Notes: generated from the sequence alone by a model not told the origin. DNA of 64,000 nucleotides from Bradyrhizobium sp. AZCC 1721 (GCF_036924715.1 NZ_JAZHSB010000001.1:744001-808000), one strand, 5' to 3'; positions 42,338 through 51,661 are shown, counted from the first letter of the stretch. Numbers and translations: made by a program.

Positions 42338-43696
42338 ATGTCAGTTCGCAACAAGTCGCATCGGAAGCGCCACGCGCATACGGGAACCGGAAACAACAAA
42401 CCGGCAGCGCAGGCCAAGGCACATCGTTCGTTTCGCTTCCGTGATGCGCTGAGAGCACTCGGGCCGGGCCTGATCACTGGCGCGTCCGACGACGATCCGT
42501 CGGGAATCGGCACCTATAGTCAGGCAGGCGCACAGCTCGGTTACGGCATCGGCTGGACCATGCTGCTGACGTTTCCGCTGATGGCGGCGATCCAGGAAAT
42601 CTCCGCGCGCGTCGGCCGCGTCACTGGGCATGGTATCGCAGGCAACGCGGGCCGGCATTATTCGCCTTGGCTGCTCAATGTAGTGGTGGCGCTGCTGTTC
42701 ATTGCCAACACCATCAACATCGGCGCCGATCTCGGCGCCATGGCGGACGCCACCAAACTGCTAATCGGCGGCCACAGCATTTTCTATGTGTTGTTGTTCG
42801 GCGTGACCTCGGTCGCGGCGCAGATCTTCCTCGACTACAGGCGTTACGTGTTGGCGCTCAAATGGCTGACGCTCAGCCTGTTTGCCTATGTCGCCGCGCT
42901 CGCCTTTGCCAAGGTTCCGTGGGGCGAGGCGCTCGCCGGCATTCTCATTCCGCGCCCGGCCTGGAGCCTGGAATATTTCACAACCATCGTCGCCATTCTT
43001 GGCACCACGATCTCGCCCTATCTGTTCTTCTGGCAAGCCTCGCAGGAAGCCGAGGACCAGCGCGTCGACAAGGCGAAGCGGCCGCTGGTCGAAAAGCATT
43101 ACGGCGCCCAGAAGGAATTCAATCGCATTCGCGCCGACACCATCGTCGGCATGGCGTTCTCCAACCTGATCGCATTGTCGATCATCGTAACCGCCGCGGC
43201 GACGCTGCATGCGGCCGGCAAGACCGATATCCAGAGCTCGGCGGACGCGGCCGAAGCCCTGCGTCCGATCGCCGGCGCGTTCGCTGAAACGATTTTTGCG
43301 CTCGGTATCGTTGGCACAGGCCTGCTGGCAATTCCGGTGCTCGCCGGCGCCGCCGCCTATGCGGTCGGGGAGGGACGGCGATGGCCGGTCGGGCTCGCGC
43401 GCAGGCCCAAGGCCGCCGCCGCGTTCTACGCAGTGCTGGCGCTCTCGGCTGGCATAGGTATCGCGTTGAACTTCACGCCGATCAATCCGATCTCGGCGCT
43501 GTACTGGAGCGCGGTCATCAACGGCGTGCTCGCCGTGCCGGTGATGGTGCTGCTGATGCTCATGGCCCGCCGCAGGGACGTGATGGACCGCTACGTCATC
43601 AAGGGGCCACTCTATTGGCTGGGATGGCTGTCCACTGCGGCGATGCTGCTCAGCGTCGTCGCGATGGGAATGGGGTTTTTTGCCGGGAGATCGTAG
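42338..43696 (+). CDS. NRAMP-family divalent metal transporter, non-canonical
   Basis: A 452-aa inner-membrane protein with about eleven helices. The helix-1 motif reads GASDDDPSGIGTYSQAGAQLG, so the metal-binding D-P-G-N is D-P-S-G. The helix-6 motif is GTTISPYLFFWQASQEAEDQ in place of the A/M-P-H motif, so the Met ligand is missing. This matches the NRAMP-related branch (including Mg2+-type relatives) rather than MntH. Ion specificity is therefore uncertain. Start ATG 42338; the basic N-terminal 30 residues are unusual. The gene follows the metallo-hydrolase by 84 bases. Confidence 0.88.
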   Translation: MSVRNKSHRKRHAHTGTGNNKPAAQAKAHRSFRFRDALRALGPGLITGASDDDPSGIGTYSQAGAQLGYGIGWTMLLTFPLMAAIQEISARVGRVTGHGIAGNAGRHYSPWLLNVVVALLFIANTINIGADLGAMADATKLLIGGHSIFYVLLFGVTSVAAQIFLDYRRYVLALKWLTLSLFAYVAALAFAKVPWGEALAGILIPRPAWSLEYFTTIVAILGTTISPYLFFWQASQEAEDQRVDKAKRPLVEKHYGAQKEFNRIRADTIVGMAFSNLIALSIIVTAAATLHAAGKTDIQSSADAAEALRPIAGAFAETIFALGIVGTGLLAIPVLAGAAAYAVGEGRRWPVGLARRPKAAAAFYAVLALSAGIGIALNFTPINPISALYWSAVINGVLAVPVMVLLMLMARRRDVMDRYVIKGPLYWLGWLSTAAMLLSVVAMGMGFFAGRS

Positions 43697-43708
43697 GATA
43701 GGTGGAAC

Positions 43709-43746
43709 GACTTGTCCGCCGTAGCTCGACTTGTCCGCCGTAGCTC
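43709..43746. repeat. Perfect 19-bp tandem repeat
   Basis: GACTTGTCCGCCGTAGCTC occurs twice in direct succession (43709-43727 and 43728-43746) in the 94-base gap between the convergent NRAMP and TIGR02186 genes. The flanks (TCGTAGGAT and ATCCTACG-like) belong to a larger intergenic repeat of the GTAGGAT...CCTACG type. Confidence 0.8.
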
Positions 43747-43790
43747 AACGAGCGTAGGCGGAAGCGATACCCGTCCTACGCATTGACGCC

Positions 43791-44573
43791 TCAATCCTTC
43801 CGGAACACGATCGATGCCATCCATCCCGTCATCAGCGCCATGAACGCCGTGACGAGCCCATAGACAAACCCGTTCTGGCGCGCGGTCGTCGCGACGAACT
43901 GTTCAAAGCCGACTTTCACGATTTCGAACGCAGTGTCGGTCTTGGCCACCAGCGCGCCTTCGGCGAACAGCTTGATCTCGACATTATAGAGACCGATCGG
44001 CACCTCCGCAGGCAGCGGAATGCCGGTGCGGAACAGCGTCGGCGTCAGGAATGTCACCGCCGAGGTCTCCTCGCGATAAAGGCCATGCTGCTTGCGCAGC
44101 CGCACGAAGGCGCTGCGGAACGCATCGTCCGGCACGACGTCGGCGTAGTCGGGCCCGACGCGCTGGGTGAGCAGCACGTTGTTCAGCCCGAGCTGCTGCC
44201 GCCGCTGCACCTCGGGCGAGGCGATGGCGTCGAACGGGCGGTTGGAAAACAGCGCCAGATAGGTCGGCACCTGGAGAAACTGCCGGGAGTCGGTGTTGAT
44301 CCAGATCCCGAACCGGCGCTCCTTGCGGCGCGTCACCATGTCGGCGCGCGGGCCGGCAACCGTCACCACGAGATCGTAGGTGCGATTGGCCGGCGTGCTG
44401 GCGTCCTTCTCGACCGAACCGAACAGCACCAGCTCCTCGCCGGAATAGTTCGGCGTCACGGTGACGCGATGGTTCGATACCGAAACGATTAGCCGTTCCG
44501 CCCGAACCGGCGACGCCGCAAGCACCGCGGCCAGCGCAAGCCATCCGAGCGTGCGGGCCAGGCGTGCGGTCAT
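43791..44573 (-). CDS. TIGR02186 family exported protein
   Basis: A 260-aa protein with a signal peptide (residues 1-25, cleavage after VRA). The mature part is largely beta, with RLIVSVSNHRVTVTPNYSGE, then ELVLFGSV and YDLVVTVAGPRADMVTRRKE, the TIGR02186 pattern. A C-terminal membrane anchor NGFVYGLVTAFMALMTGWMA (about 233-254) is visible. The start overlaps the stop of the TauE/SafE gene (ATGA); this pair is conserved in many alphaproteobacteria, suggesting the protein assists anion export or its regulation. Function itself is unknown. Confidence 0.88.
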   Translation of the reverse strand: MTARLARTLGWLALAAVLAASPVRAERLIVSVSNHRVTVTPNYSGEELVLFGSVEKDASTPANRTYDLVVTVAGPRADMVTRRKERRFGIWINTDSRQFLQVPTYLALFSNRPFDAIASPEVQRRQQLGLNNVLLTQRVGPDYADVVPDDAFRSAFVRLRKQHGLYREETSAVTFLTPTLFRTGIPLPAEVPIGLYNVEIKLFAEGALVAKTDTAFEIVKVGFEQFVATTARQNGFVYGLVTAFMALMTGWMASIVFRKD

Positions 44574-45496
44574 CCCGTCACTCCCGTTTCCCGGACGGTG
44601 AAGAGATCCTCGGGCCGGATCACCAGTTCAACGGCGAAACGAATGCCCACGGCGAGAACCAGTAGCCCGAGCAGCAGCCGCAAATGCTCGCCGCGGATTT
44701 TCTGCCCCGCGCGGGCGCCGAACTGGGCGCCGGTGACGCCGCCGACCATCAGGATCAGCGCCAGCACCGCATCGACCAGATGATTGGTCACGGCATGCAG
44801 CATGGTGGCGAACACCATCGTGACCAGGGTGAGCACCATTGAGGTGCCGATCACGGTCGAGGTCGGCACCCGCAGCACATAGATCAGCAGCGGCACCAGG
44901 ATGAAACCGCCGCCGATCCCCATCACGGCACCGATGAAGCCAATGACCAGGCCGATCACGACGACCGGAATGACGGACAGATAGATTTTCGAGCGCTTGA
45001 AGCGCATCTTCAACGGCAGGCCGTGAATCCAGACATGGCTGCCCGGGCGGCGCGTGGTGACCGGACCGCCGCGGCGGGCCCTGAGCAGCGCCCGCAGGCC
45101 TTCCCAGAACATCAGGCCGCCGACGGTGGTCAGCAGGATCACGTAAGACGTCGCGATCATGAGATCGAGCTGACCGAGCGAGCGCAGCAGCGTGAAGGTC
45201 CAGACCCCTAGCGCCGTGCCCAAACTGCCGCCGCTCAGCAGCACCACCGCCAGGACCGGATCGATGGCGCGCCGCCGCCAGTAGGAGATCGCGCCGGAGA
45301 ACGAGGACGCCGCGATGTGGCTGGCGACCGAGGCGACCGCGACCGCGGGCGCAATGCCGACGAAGATCAACAGCGGCGTCATCAGGAAGCCGCCGCCGAT
45401 CCCGAACATGCCGGAGACGAACCCGACCGCCGCGCCCATCGCCAGGATGAGGAAAACATTGACCGGAATGTCGGCGATCGGGAGGTAGAGCTGCAC
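44570..45496 (-). CDS. TauE/SafE-family sulfite/organosulfur anion exporter
   Basis: A 308-aa inner-membrane protein with two repeats of four helices. The double motif GFVSGMFGIGGGFLMTPLLI and GFIGAVMGIGGGFILVPLLI is the TauE/SafE hallmark. A hydrophilic loop with RARRGGPVTTRRPGSHVWIH joins the repeats. It probably exports sulfite, sulfoacetate or a similar anion. The gene is the first of an ATGA-linked pair with the TIGR02186 gene. ATG 45496 lies after a 290-base gap with no other recognised gene. Confidence 0.9.
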   Translation of the reverse strand: MQLYLPIADIPVNVFLILAMGAAVGFVSGMFGIGGGFLMTPLLIFVGIAPAVAVASVASHIAASSFSGAISYWRRRAIDPVLAVVLLSGGSLGTALGVWTFTLLRSLGQLDLMIATSYVILLTTVGGLMFWEGLRALLRARRGGPVTTRRPGSHVWIHGLPLKMRFKRSKIYLSVIPVVVIGLVIGFIGAVMGIGGGFILVPLLIYVLRVPTSTVIGTSMVLTLVTMVFATMLHAVTNHLVDAVLALILMVGGVTGAQFGARAGQKIRGEHLRLLLGLLVLAVGIRFAVELVIRPEDLFTVRETGVTG

Positions 45497-45786
45497 GCGC
45501 GTCTGCTTTTGTAGCTTTGCCGCAAGAGACGGCCGAGGAGCCGTTCAGGGCATGGTTTCTCTTGTATTTGTGTGTTTGCCGGCAGTGGAAATCCGGTTCG
45601 CGCATGCACCTTTGCGTGCGCAGGGCCGGTTCCCGCGCCTTTGCATAACTGAATTCGGCAGCGTGAGGGACTAAAAATGCCCGGCAAGGCAAATTTTTGC
45701 CGTACGTGCGCGTGTCTCAGCACGTTGAAACGCTGTTACAAAATCCGGAAAGCCAGTCTGTTCGTGGGGGTCGGCACTCGGCCGGC

Positions 45787-46527
45787 TCAGGGCTTTCCGA
45801 GCTGGTCGGTGACGAGGTTCATCGCCAGCGCCTGCTTGGGGCTGAGCCAGCGAATGTCCCTGGTCTCGGACATCGCTTCCACGATCGAGGATGAAACCCC
45901 CATTTTGGTCATGTAGCCCAACACCGCGCCTGATATCCGCTGGGCCTCTGCGACGGGATCGCTCAGGGGCTTGGTCGTGACAAACCGATGAACGCCCAAT
46001 GCCGAGCCCAATACGCCGTAGCGGGCCTTGCCGCCGGCATAGGCCAGCACGCAGGCGCTGGCGCAGTAACCGGGCTTGATGCGGCCCGCAGCGTCGGCGG
46101 CGCCTACCGCGGTCGCTAGCCCCCGTGACCGGATGATCTCACCCATGATCACGGCCTGGTTCAAATCACCGCCGGGGGAGGCCAACAATACGATGTCACC
46201 GGGTGCGAGGTTGGCCTGGTCCAGCCTACTGCGAAACCAGCTCGCCGCGGCGGGGCCGATCGTGCCGCTGACGAACAGGGCGCGGCGCCCCCGGCTCGAA
46301 CCGTCGAGGTGGAGCGTATCGATCACCTGGGATGTCAGGCTTGGCGAGACATACTGGTCCTTCCAGTAGTGCCAAGCCTCCGGTTGCGACAGGTCCCGGT
46401 AGGCGCGAATGCAGACGCCGGCAACCAGCAGGATGAAGATCGCCACCGTCCAAAACTGCCATTGGCGCCGGGGTGGCCGGGGCGGGCGGCGCCGGCGCCT
46501 GACCGGGCGGGAGGCGCGGTGGCGCAA
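45787..46527 (-). CDS. Membrane-anchored ClpP-like (COG3904-type) protein; N-terminus uncertain
   Basis: A 246-aa protein from TTG 46527. A membrane helix FWTVAIFILLVAGVCI (about 25-40) anchors it with the body in the periplasm. The body holds LFVSGTIGPAAASWFRSRLD, LLASPGGDLNQAVIMGEI and GYCASACVLAYAGG, a ClpP/crotonase-like fold with Ser in C-A-S-A-C, as in the secreted protein at 19565. The N-terminal 20 residues are almost all Arg and Pro. In another frame, TTG 46591 behind AAAGAGG starts MSADDSQNGENRLRRSP and continues as a Pro/Ala-rich leader to about 46470, so a single-base frameshift near 46470 is likely. Confidence 0.72.
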   Translation of the reverse strand: MRHRASRPVRRRRRPPRPPRRQWQFWTVAIFILLVAGVCIRAYRDLSQPEAWHYWKDQYVSPSLTSQVIDTLHLDGSSRGRRALFVSGTIGPAAASWFRSRLDQANLAPGDIVLLASPGGDLNQAVIMGEIIRSRGLATAVGAADAAGRIKPGYCASACVLAYAGGKARYGVLGSALGVHRFVTTKPLSDPVAEAQRISGAVLGYMTKMGVSSSIVEAMSETRDIRWLSPKQALAMNLVTDQLGKP

Positions 46528-46792
46528 CCGCAGGGCCCGTCGGCGAGCGGCGGAGGCGATTTTCCCCGTTCTGGCTGTCGTCGGCTGACAATCGATCCTC
46601 TTTGCGAGCCGGATCCGTTCAAGATCAGGCTGACCAGAAGCACTAATACGAATTTATGGCCGAGGATATGGCGGCAATGCCGGCAGGCGCTTAGACCGTT
46701 TTCGAGCGAAGTGGACACCGGTTCGCGTCAAGAAAACGCGTCAAAACAAAAACCTAGAGCCCGGTTCTGCTTCAATCAGAACCGAAATGGCT

Positions 46793-49700
46793 CTAGTGAA
46801 CGGCGGCGGTGCGCTTGGTCGTCGCAGCCGGTTTGGCGGCGGGCTTGCCCGTGGCAGGTGCGGGCGGCGAATCCCAGCCGCCGGCGGGTGACGCCACGTT
46901 AACGGCCTCGTCGGGCTGTGGCTCCACGGTGAAGGTCTGGATTGCAAGCTTGGCCGCTGCCAGCGACTGGGCGTCGAGGCGCTTGGCAACATCGTCGCGC
47001 TTGCGGCCGGCATCGGCATCGCCCTGGGCGGCTGCGAGGCTGAACCATTTGAAGGATTCGGCGAGGTTCTGCTCGACGCCGATGCCGCGGGCATAGAGGA
47101 TGCCGAGGTTGAACTGGCTGTCGGCGACGCCGCGATCGGCGGCCTTGCGGAACCAGATCGACGCGCTCTTGTAATTGGCACCCTTGCCGCCGCCATCGGC
47201 GTCGAGCACGGCCAGATTATGCATCGCCTTGGCGCTGCCGCGCTCGGCCGCCTGCAGGTAGTAACGCCGCGCGATATCCAGGTCCTTCTTCACGCTCATG
47301 CCCTTCTCGTAGAAGGTGCCGAGCCGGAACAGTGCGGGCACCACGCCGGCCTGCGCCGCGCGGTCGTACCATTTGGCGGCCTCGTCGAGGTTCGGGGCGA
47401 CGCCCTTGCCTTCGGCAAAGCGCACACCGACCTCGTAAGCCGCGGCAGGGTCGCCCTTCAGCGCGGCGGCGCGCAGCACCGGCCCGCCGATACCATCGGG
47501 CAACCGCTCGCTCGACGGCACCGCGATCATCGCAAGCTTGGCGCCGCTGGCCGGCATCGCCTGGATCGCGCCGGTGATATCGCTGGCCATAACCGGGGAT
47601 GCCATGGCCTGCGGCGGAGCTGCGACCCGCGCGCTGTCCAGCGTGTTCGGCGCCGAAGAATTGTTCGACTGCTTCTCGACCGGCGTCGGCGAGATCATCG
47701 AGGGCGCCTGCGGCGCGGGGATTGCGGGTGCGGGCCTGGCGCTGCTCTCCGAGGGGGCGGGGGCCCGCGCCGGTGGGGCCGGCTCTCTGGGCTGCTCCAT
47801 CATCGGCAGTTGCAGCACGCTGCCGGTATCCAGCAGCGTCATCGCCATCTTGAAGGTGCCGAGCACGATCACGACCACGCTCGCGCCGACCAGCAGCGAG
47901 CGGATCTTGGAGGAAATGTTCGGCGCGTTCTTGTCGCCGGCCTTGGCCTTGTCGCCGCCCTTGTCCTTCGATGCGACCTTCGCAGCCGAACGTCCGGCTT
48001 TCTCGGGCGGGGGCGCGGCGGCTGCGGCCTGCGCGGCGCGGCGCGCGGCGGCAATGAAGCTCGATGAGCTGACCGGCTCCTTCGGTGCGGAAGCAATCTC
48101 GCTGATCGCGTTTTCGGAAGCGGCTATCCGTTCCGATGGCGAAGCGACGCGCGGCGGCGGCCGCGTGCCGGGCTCGAGCGGGTGATCCGGCGGCAATTCA
48201 GGCGCGATCGCGGCGCGCGGTGCGGCGGCATGCGGCTCCAGAATTTCGCTGATGGCCCGCGGCGGTAGTGGCGGCGCGACCGGCGCGACTGGCTGCACGG
48301 CGTGGAATTCGCGCGGGGCGGCGGCAAAGGGCTCCGGAGCATTCCCCTGCATCGCGGCAGGGTTGGGCAATTCCGGCTTCGTTTGCTGCGGATAGGTCAT
48401 CAGCGGCGTGGTCGGGCGGGGCGCTTCCTCGCGCGTTTCGGCCGTTGCAGGCGGAGAGGCGGAGGTCGCCGGCGCACCGCGAGCCCCGCGCAGATCGCCT
48501 TCGATCATCGACAGGCGATCGACCACATGGCCGAGCGTGTTGTGAACGGTCTCCAGCGAGTCCTGCGTGCGGCGGTCGGTTTCCGACTGGCTGAAGCGGA
48601 TATCGGATAGTTCGCGCTTGACCAGATCGACGATGCCGGAGTCCGTCGGCTGCGATGCACCGCCGGAGTTGCGGTTGGATTCGGCGAGCGCGACCAGGCT
48701 GGCGTGCTGGCGTTCGAGAGAACGCAGAATGTCGTGCAGGCCTTCCTCGACCCGTCCGAGGTCGATGGCGGGTGCGGCGGCGGAACGATCGTTGGAGGCT
48801 TCCAGGCGCTCCAGGAGATACGAGACGCGTTGTTCGAGATGGGCAAACGCCGACGCATTGTCGTCGCCGGCCGGAATGCGGTCGAGCCGCTCCGACAGCG
48901 AGCGCAGCGCGTTCTCGACATATTCCGAATTCTCGCTTGCGGCCGGCGGCTGTCGGGATTCTAGCGTCGAGGTCAGCGCGGCCAGGCGCTGTTCGAGAAT
49001 GCCGAAGGCATCGCTGTTGCCGTCAAAGCGGGAAAGCTGGTCGACCTTGGCCGACAGCGTGTGCACGTCGTCGGCGAGCCGGGCCAGCGCGTCGTTGGAG
49101 GCGACGTTGGAGACGATCCCGCGCAGCGCCGCGATCGCGCTTTCGAGCTGTTGCACCGTCGACGGATCGTCGTTCGCGCGCAGGATCAGGTCGAGCTTGG
49201 CGCCGAGATTGTGGATCGCCTCGTCATAGCCGGTGAGCTGCTCGGCCGGCGTCAGCGAGCGCAACGCTTCGCGGATTTCGCTAAGGGCGCGCTCGATGTT
49301 GGCCAGCATCTGGCCGTCGGTGCCGTTATAGCGGCTATCGTCGATGCGGCGGGACAGCGAGCGGATTTCGTTCTCGAGCGATTCGATCTCCCGGCGCGGC
49401 ACCGCCTCGGTGATGGCCTGACGGATTTCGGCAAGCTCGCTGCGGAACGCCGCGATCGACTGTTCGATATGATCGGGACGCTGCAGTGCCTCGATCTGGC
49501 TCGTGATCTTGATCAGGTGCCGTTCGAGCGAAGAAAAGTCCGGTCCCGCAGGCGCGGCATGCGTCACTGGCTGCACAGATTTGGGCTGCGCAGAATGGGG
49601 CTGGGCGGCAGGGGTCGTCGGCGCGGCATTGCGCGGCGGCATCTGGCGCGGCGTCGGAGTATCGAGTTCGTTCTGGCGCGCGGCGATTTCGGCGATCGCA

Positions 49701-50173
49701 AAATCCATCGAGGCCGGGCTAAGCGGCGGCGCCGGGCGATAGACCTGGGCCGCGGCACGCTCGACCAAATCGGTCTGGCGCTGCCTTTCCTGCATCTGGA
49801 CCTGACGAGCCGGCACGGGATTCGAAATCTGCGACAGCCGCGCGTCGAGGCGCGAAATGGCCTCGTTGAGTTGGCGCGCCACCGTCGGCTCGCCATGAGC
49901 GGCTTCGCCGCGGACTGCAGGCCGCGAAATCTGCTCGATCTGCTTTGTGATCGAATCCAGCCGCTGGTGAATGTCGGCCACGTCGGGGATCTGGCGGCCC
50001 GGCGTCGCCGGCCGCTGACCGGAGGGCGCGCCGAAACTGGGCGGGGCCGGTTCGCCGATGGTGGAATTCAGCCATTCGTTCAGCGACATGCCGGCGCGGC
50101 GCGCAGCCGCCTCGGCCCTGTCGCGCACCGATGGATCGATGCCGTCAACACTCCACGATACGCGCGAATTCAT
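46793..50173 (-). CDS. PodJ-like polar localisation protein with Sel1 repeats
   Basis: An 1126-aa membrane protein. N-terminal WSVDGIDPSVRDRAEAAARR with MSLNEWLNS is the alphaproteobacterial PodJ/localisation-factor start. Residues about 50-560 are predicted coiled coil (HNLGAKLDLILR, LSRRIDDS and many heptads), then a Pro/Ala-rich region (about 570-740), one membrane helix VGASVVVIVLGTFKMAM (about 775) and a periplasmic C-terminus with Sel1-type repeats (AAYEVGVRFAEGKGV, FRLGTFYEKGMSV, AMHNLAVLDADGG, SQFNLGILYARGIG). The protein organises cell poles. No peptidoglycan-binding module follows the repeats. The gene has no operon partner. Confidence 0.9.
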   Translation of the reverse strand: MNSRVSWSVDGIDPSVRDRAEAAARRAGMSLNEWLNSTIGEPAPPSFGAPSGQRPATPGRQIPDVADIHQRLDSITKQIEQISRPAVRGEAAHGEPTVARQLNEAISRLDARLSQISNPVPARQVQMQERQRQTDLVERAAAQVYRPAPPLSPASMDFAIAEIAARQNELDTPTPRQMPPRNAAPTTPAAQPHSAQPKSVQPVTHAAPAGPDFSSLERHLIKITSQIEALQRPDHIEQSIAAFRSELAEIRQAITEAVPRREIESLENEIRSLSRRIDDSRYNGTDGQMLANIERALSEIREALRSLTPAEQLTGYDEAIHNLGAKLDLILRANDDPSTVQQLESAIAALRGIVSNVASNDALARLADDVHTLSAKVDQLSRFDGNSDAFGILEQRLAALTSTLESRQPPAASENSEYVENALRSLSERLDRIPAGDDNASAFAHLEQRVSYLLERLEASNDRSAAAPAIDLGRVEEGLHDILRSLERQHASLVALAESNRNSGGASQPTDSGIVDLVKRELSDIRFSQSETDRRTQDSLETVHNTLGHVVDRLSMIEGDLRGARGAPATSASPPATAETREEAPRPTTPLMTYPQQTKPELPNPAAMQGNAPEPFAAAPREFHAVQPVAPVAPPLPPRAISEILEPHAAAPRAAIAPELPPDHPLEPGTRPPPRVASPSERIAASENAISEIASAPKEPVSSSSFIAAARRAAQAAAAAPPPEKAGRSAAKVASKDKGGDKAKAGDKNAPNISSKIRSLLVGASVVVIVLGTFKMAMTLLDTGSVLQLPMMEQPREPAPPARAPAPSESSARPAPAIPAPQAPSMISPTPVEKQSNNSSAPNTLDSARVAAPPQAMASPVMASDITGAIQAMPASGAKLAMIAVPSSERLPDGIGGPVLRAAALKGDPAAAYEVGVRFAEGKGVAPNLDEAAKWYDRAAQAGVVPALFRLGTFYEKGMSVKKDLDIARRYYLQAAERGSAKAMHNLAVLDADGGGKGANYKSASIWFRKAADRGVADSQFNLGILYARGIGVEQNLAESFKWFSLAAAQGDADAGRKRDDVAKRLDAQSLAAAKLAIQTFTVEPQPDEAVNVASPAGGWDSPPAPATGKPAAKPAATTKRTAAVH

Positions 50174-50343
50174 GCTCTCGTCCGGTTCCGCTACGGCGCC
50201 CCACCCGCGCCATCAGCCTCCCCGCGCGTCCCACTGAAGAGACAATCGTATTTTCGCGCGGGTCGCCTGCCTCGGAACCGACTTTTCCGCGTTACGGTAA
50301 AGAAGGGGTTAAGGAATGGGGCGGTCGGCCCCAAAAGTTACCG

Positions 50344-50362
50344 GCCGGCCAAATCGGCCGGC
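50344..50362 (-). terminator. Terminator hairpin after padR
   Basis: GCCGGCC (50344-50350) pairs with GGCCGGC (50356-50362) around a five-base loop. On the minus strand it follows the PadR stop (50364) immediately and is followed by CGGTAACTTTT. The short gap to the PodJ-like gene makes a terminator reasonable. Confidence 0.55.
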
Positions 50363-50363
50363 G

Positions 50364-50960
50364 TTAGCCGTTGGTTTCGCGCTTGATGTCGTCCATCGGC
50401 ACGACGTTCGTCCGTTCCACGCCGGGAGACAGGGCCGACAATGCTTCGACCGCCTCTTCGCACCATTCGGCCACGGCGCGCTCGTGGGCGAGGCCAATGC
50501 GAAGTCCCAGCAATTTGCCGACATCGGCCGGGGGCGCCTTGCCGTCAGGAAATCGCTTGTTGAGCAGGCGTTCGTAGCGGGCGAAGCGGTCGCGGTGGTG
50601 TTCCAGCCGCGCCATCAGATCGGTGCGCAACGGTTCGATGTCGACACTGTCGAGCGCGTAGAGCCGCACCAGGAGGTCGTCCTTGATCGAAGCCGGAACG
50701 CTCGGCCGCGCGGCCCAGTGCCGAAGCGCGGTGCGCCCCTCCGGTGTGAGGGTATAGACCAGCTTGTTCGGCTTGCCGGACTGCACCACCTCGCGGCCCT
50801 GGATGTGGCCGCGGTCGCGAAGCTTTGTGAGTTCCCGGTAGATCTGCTGGTGGTCGGCCTTCCAGAAAAACCCGATCGAGTTGTCGAACGTCTTGGCGAG
50901 TTCATATCCCGTCATCGGACGTTCGGTCAGACAGGCAAGGATCGCGTCACCAAGCGCCAA
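50364..50960 (-). CDS. PadR-family transcriptional regulator
   Basis: A 198-aa regulator. Start TTG 50960 has GGAGG 8 bases upstream. The winged helix-turn-helix occupies about residues 1-80 (LGDAILACLTERPMTGYELA, DHQQIYRELTKLRDRGHIQG), followed by a helical C-terminal dimerisation domain (about 100-198). PadR proteins repress genes for phenolic acid or lipid metabolism and detach on ligand binding. It is divergent from the NTF2/beta-oxidation gene set, and a long inverted repeat (50988-51020) lies between them as a probable operator. Confidence 0.92.
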   Translation of the reverse strand: MALGDAILACLTERPMTGYELAKTFDNSIGFFWKADHQQIYRELTKLRDRGHIQGREVVQSGKPNKLVYTLTPEGRTALRHWAARPSVPASIKDDLLVRLYALDSVDIEPLRTDLMARLEHHRDRFARYERLLNKRFPDGKAPPADVGKLLGLRIGLAHERAVAEWCEEAVEALSALSPGVERTNVVPMDDIKRETNG

Positions 50961-50987
50961 GACGCCGGCCTCCGGCTTTCATGTGAT

Positions 50988-51020
50988 TTGACATTATGCA
51001 TAAAGTTGCATATGCGTCAA
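50988..51020. promoter_or_regulatory. Candidate PadR operator
   Basis: TTGACATTATGCATA is an imperfect inverted repeat of TTGCATATGCGTCAA (11 of 15 positions match). The repeat is 33 bases long and starts 28 bases upstream of the padR TTG, in the divergent promoter region. ATGCAT-rich dyads suit PadR proteins. Confidence 0.65.
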
Positions 51021-51085
51021 CTCGCATAAGCTCCGGAGAAGCCATTCCCCGGCGCCAGCCCGTCATCGCCCGGATAGGAGACATG

Positions 51086-51472
51086 ATGACCATGAGCGGC
51101 CTCGACAAGTGGTACGGCTACATGAAGTCCCATGACACGGCGGCGCTATGGGATCTGTTGCACCCGGATGCGGTGTTCGAAAGCCCGGTCGTCCATACGC
51201 CGCAGCGCGGGCGCGACATCACCTTCAAATATCTGGCGAGCGCCGCGAAGGTGCTGGGCGGCCCCGGCTTCAAATACACAGGCGAATGGCGCAGCCCGCA
51301 CGGCGCGGTCCTCGAATTCGAAAACGTGATCGAGGGTATCAAGATCAACGGCGTCGACATCATCACCTTCAGCGATGACGGTAAGATCACGCACTTCAAG
51401 GTGATGGTGCGTCCGCTGAAGGGAATCAATCTGCTACATCGCTTGATGGGGGAACAACTCGCCAAGCAGTGA
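51086..51472 (+). CDS. NTF2-like/SnoaL domain protein
   Basis: A 128-aa protein with ATG 51083 or 51086 (AGGAG lies at 51076-51080, favouring 51086). The NTF2-fold is seen in DKWYGYMKSHDTAALWDLLH, ITFKYLASAAKVLGGPGFKY, TGEWRSPHGAVLEFENVIEG and FSDDGKITHFKVMVRP. The family includes small-molecule isomerases and binding proteins; substrate is unknown. It is divergent from padR and upstream of the acyl-CoA dehydrogenase gene, so it probably belongs to the same PadR-controlled set. Confidence 0.82.
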   Translation: MTMSGLDKWYGYMKSHDTAALWDLLHPDAVFESPVVHTPQRGRDITFKYLASAAKVLGGPGFKYTGEWRSPHGAVLEFENVIEGIKINGVDIITFSDDGKITHFKVMVRPLKGINLLHRLMGEQLAKQ

Positions 51473-51661
51473 CAAGGGGCGAGAGATCAAGGCCGCCACC
51501 ATCCCCGGCGTCGTTTATGTCGCAATGGCTGTCGGGATATTTGCTGGCCTGGTCACTCCCTAGGACATCGCGAACCGGATAAGGTCGCTTTCCGGAACGC
51601 CGCACAATTTCAACTCAAGCGCCGCCGCCAGTATTCAAGCCTGCCCTGCCGGGAGAACATC

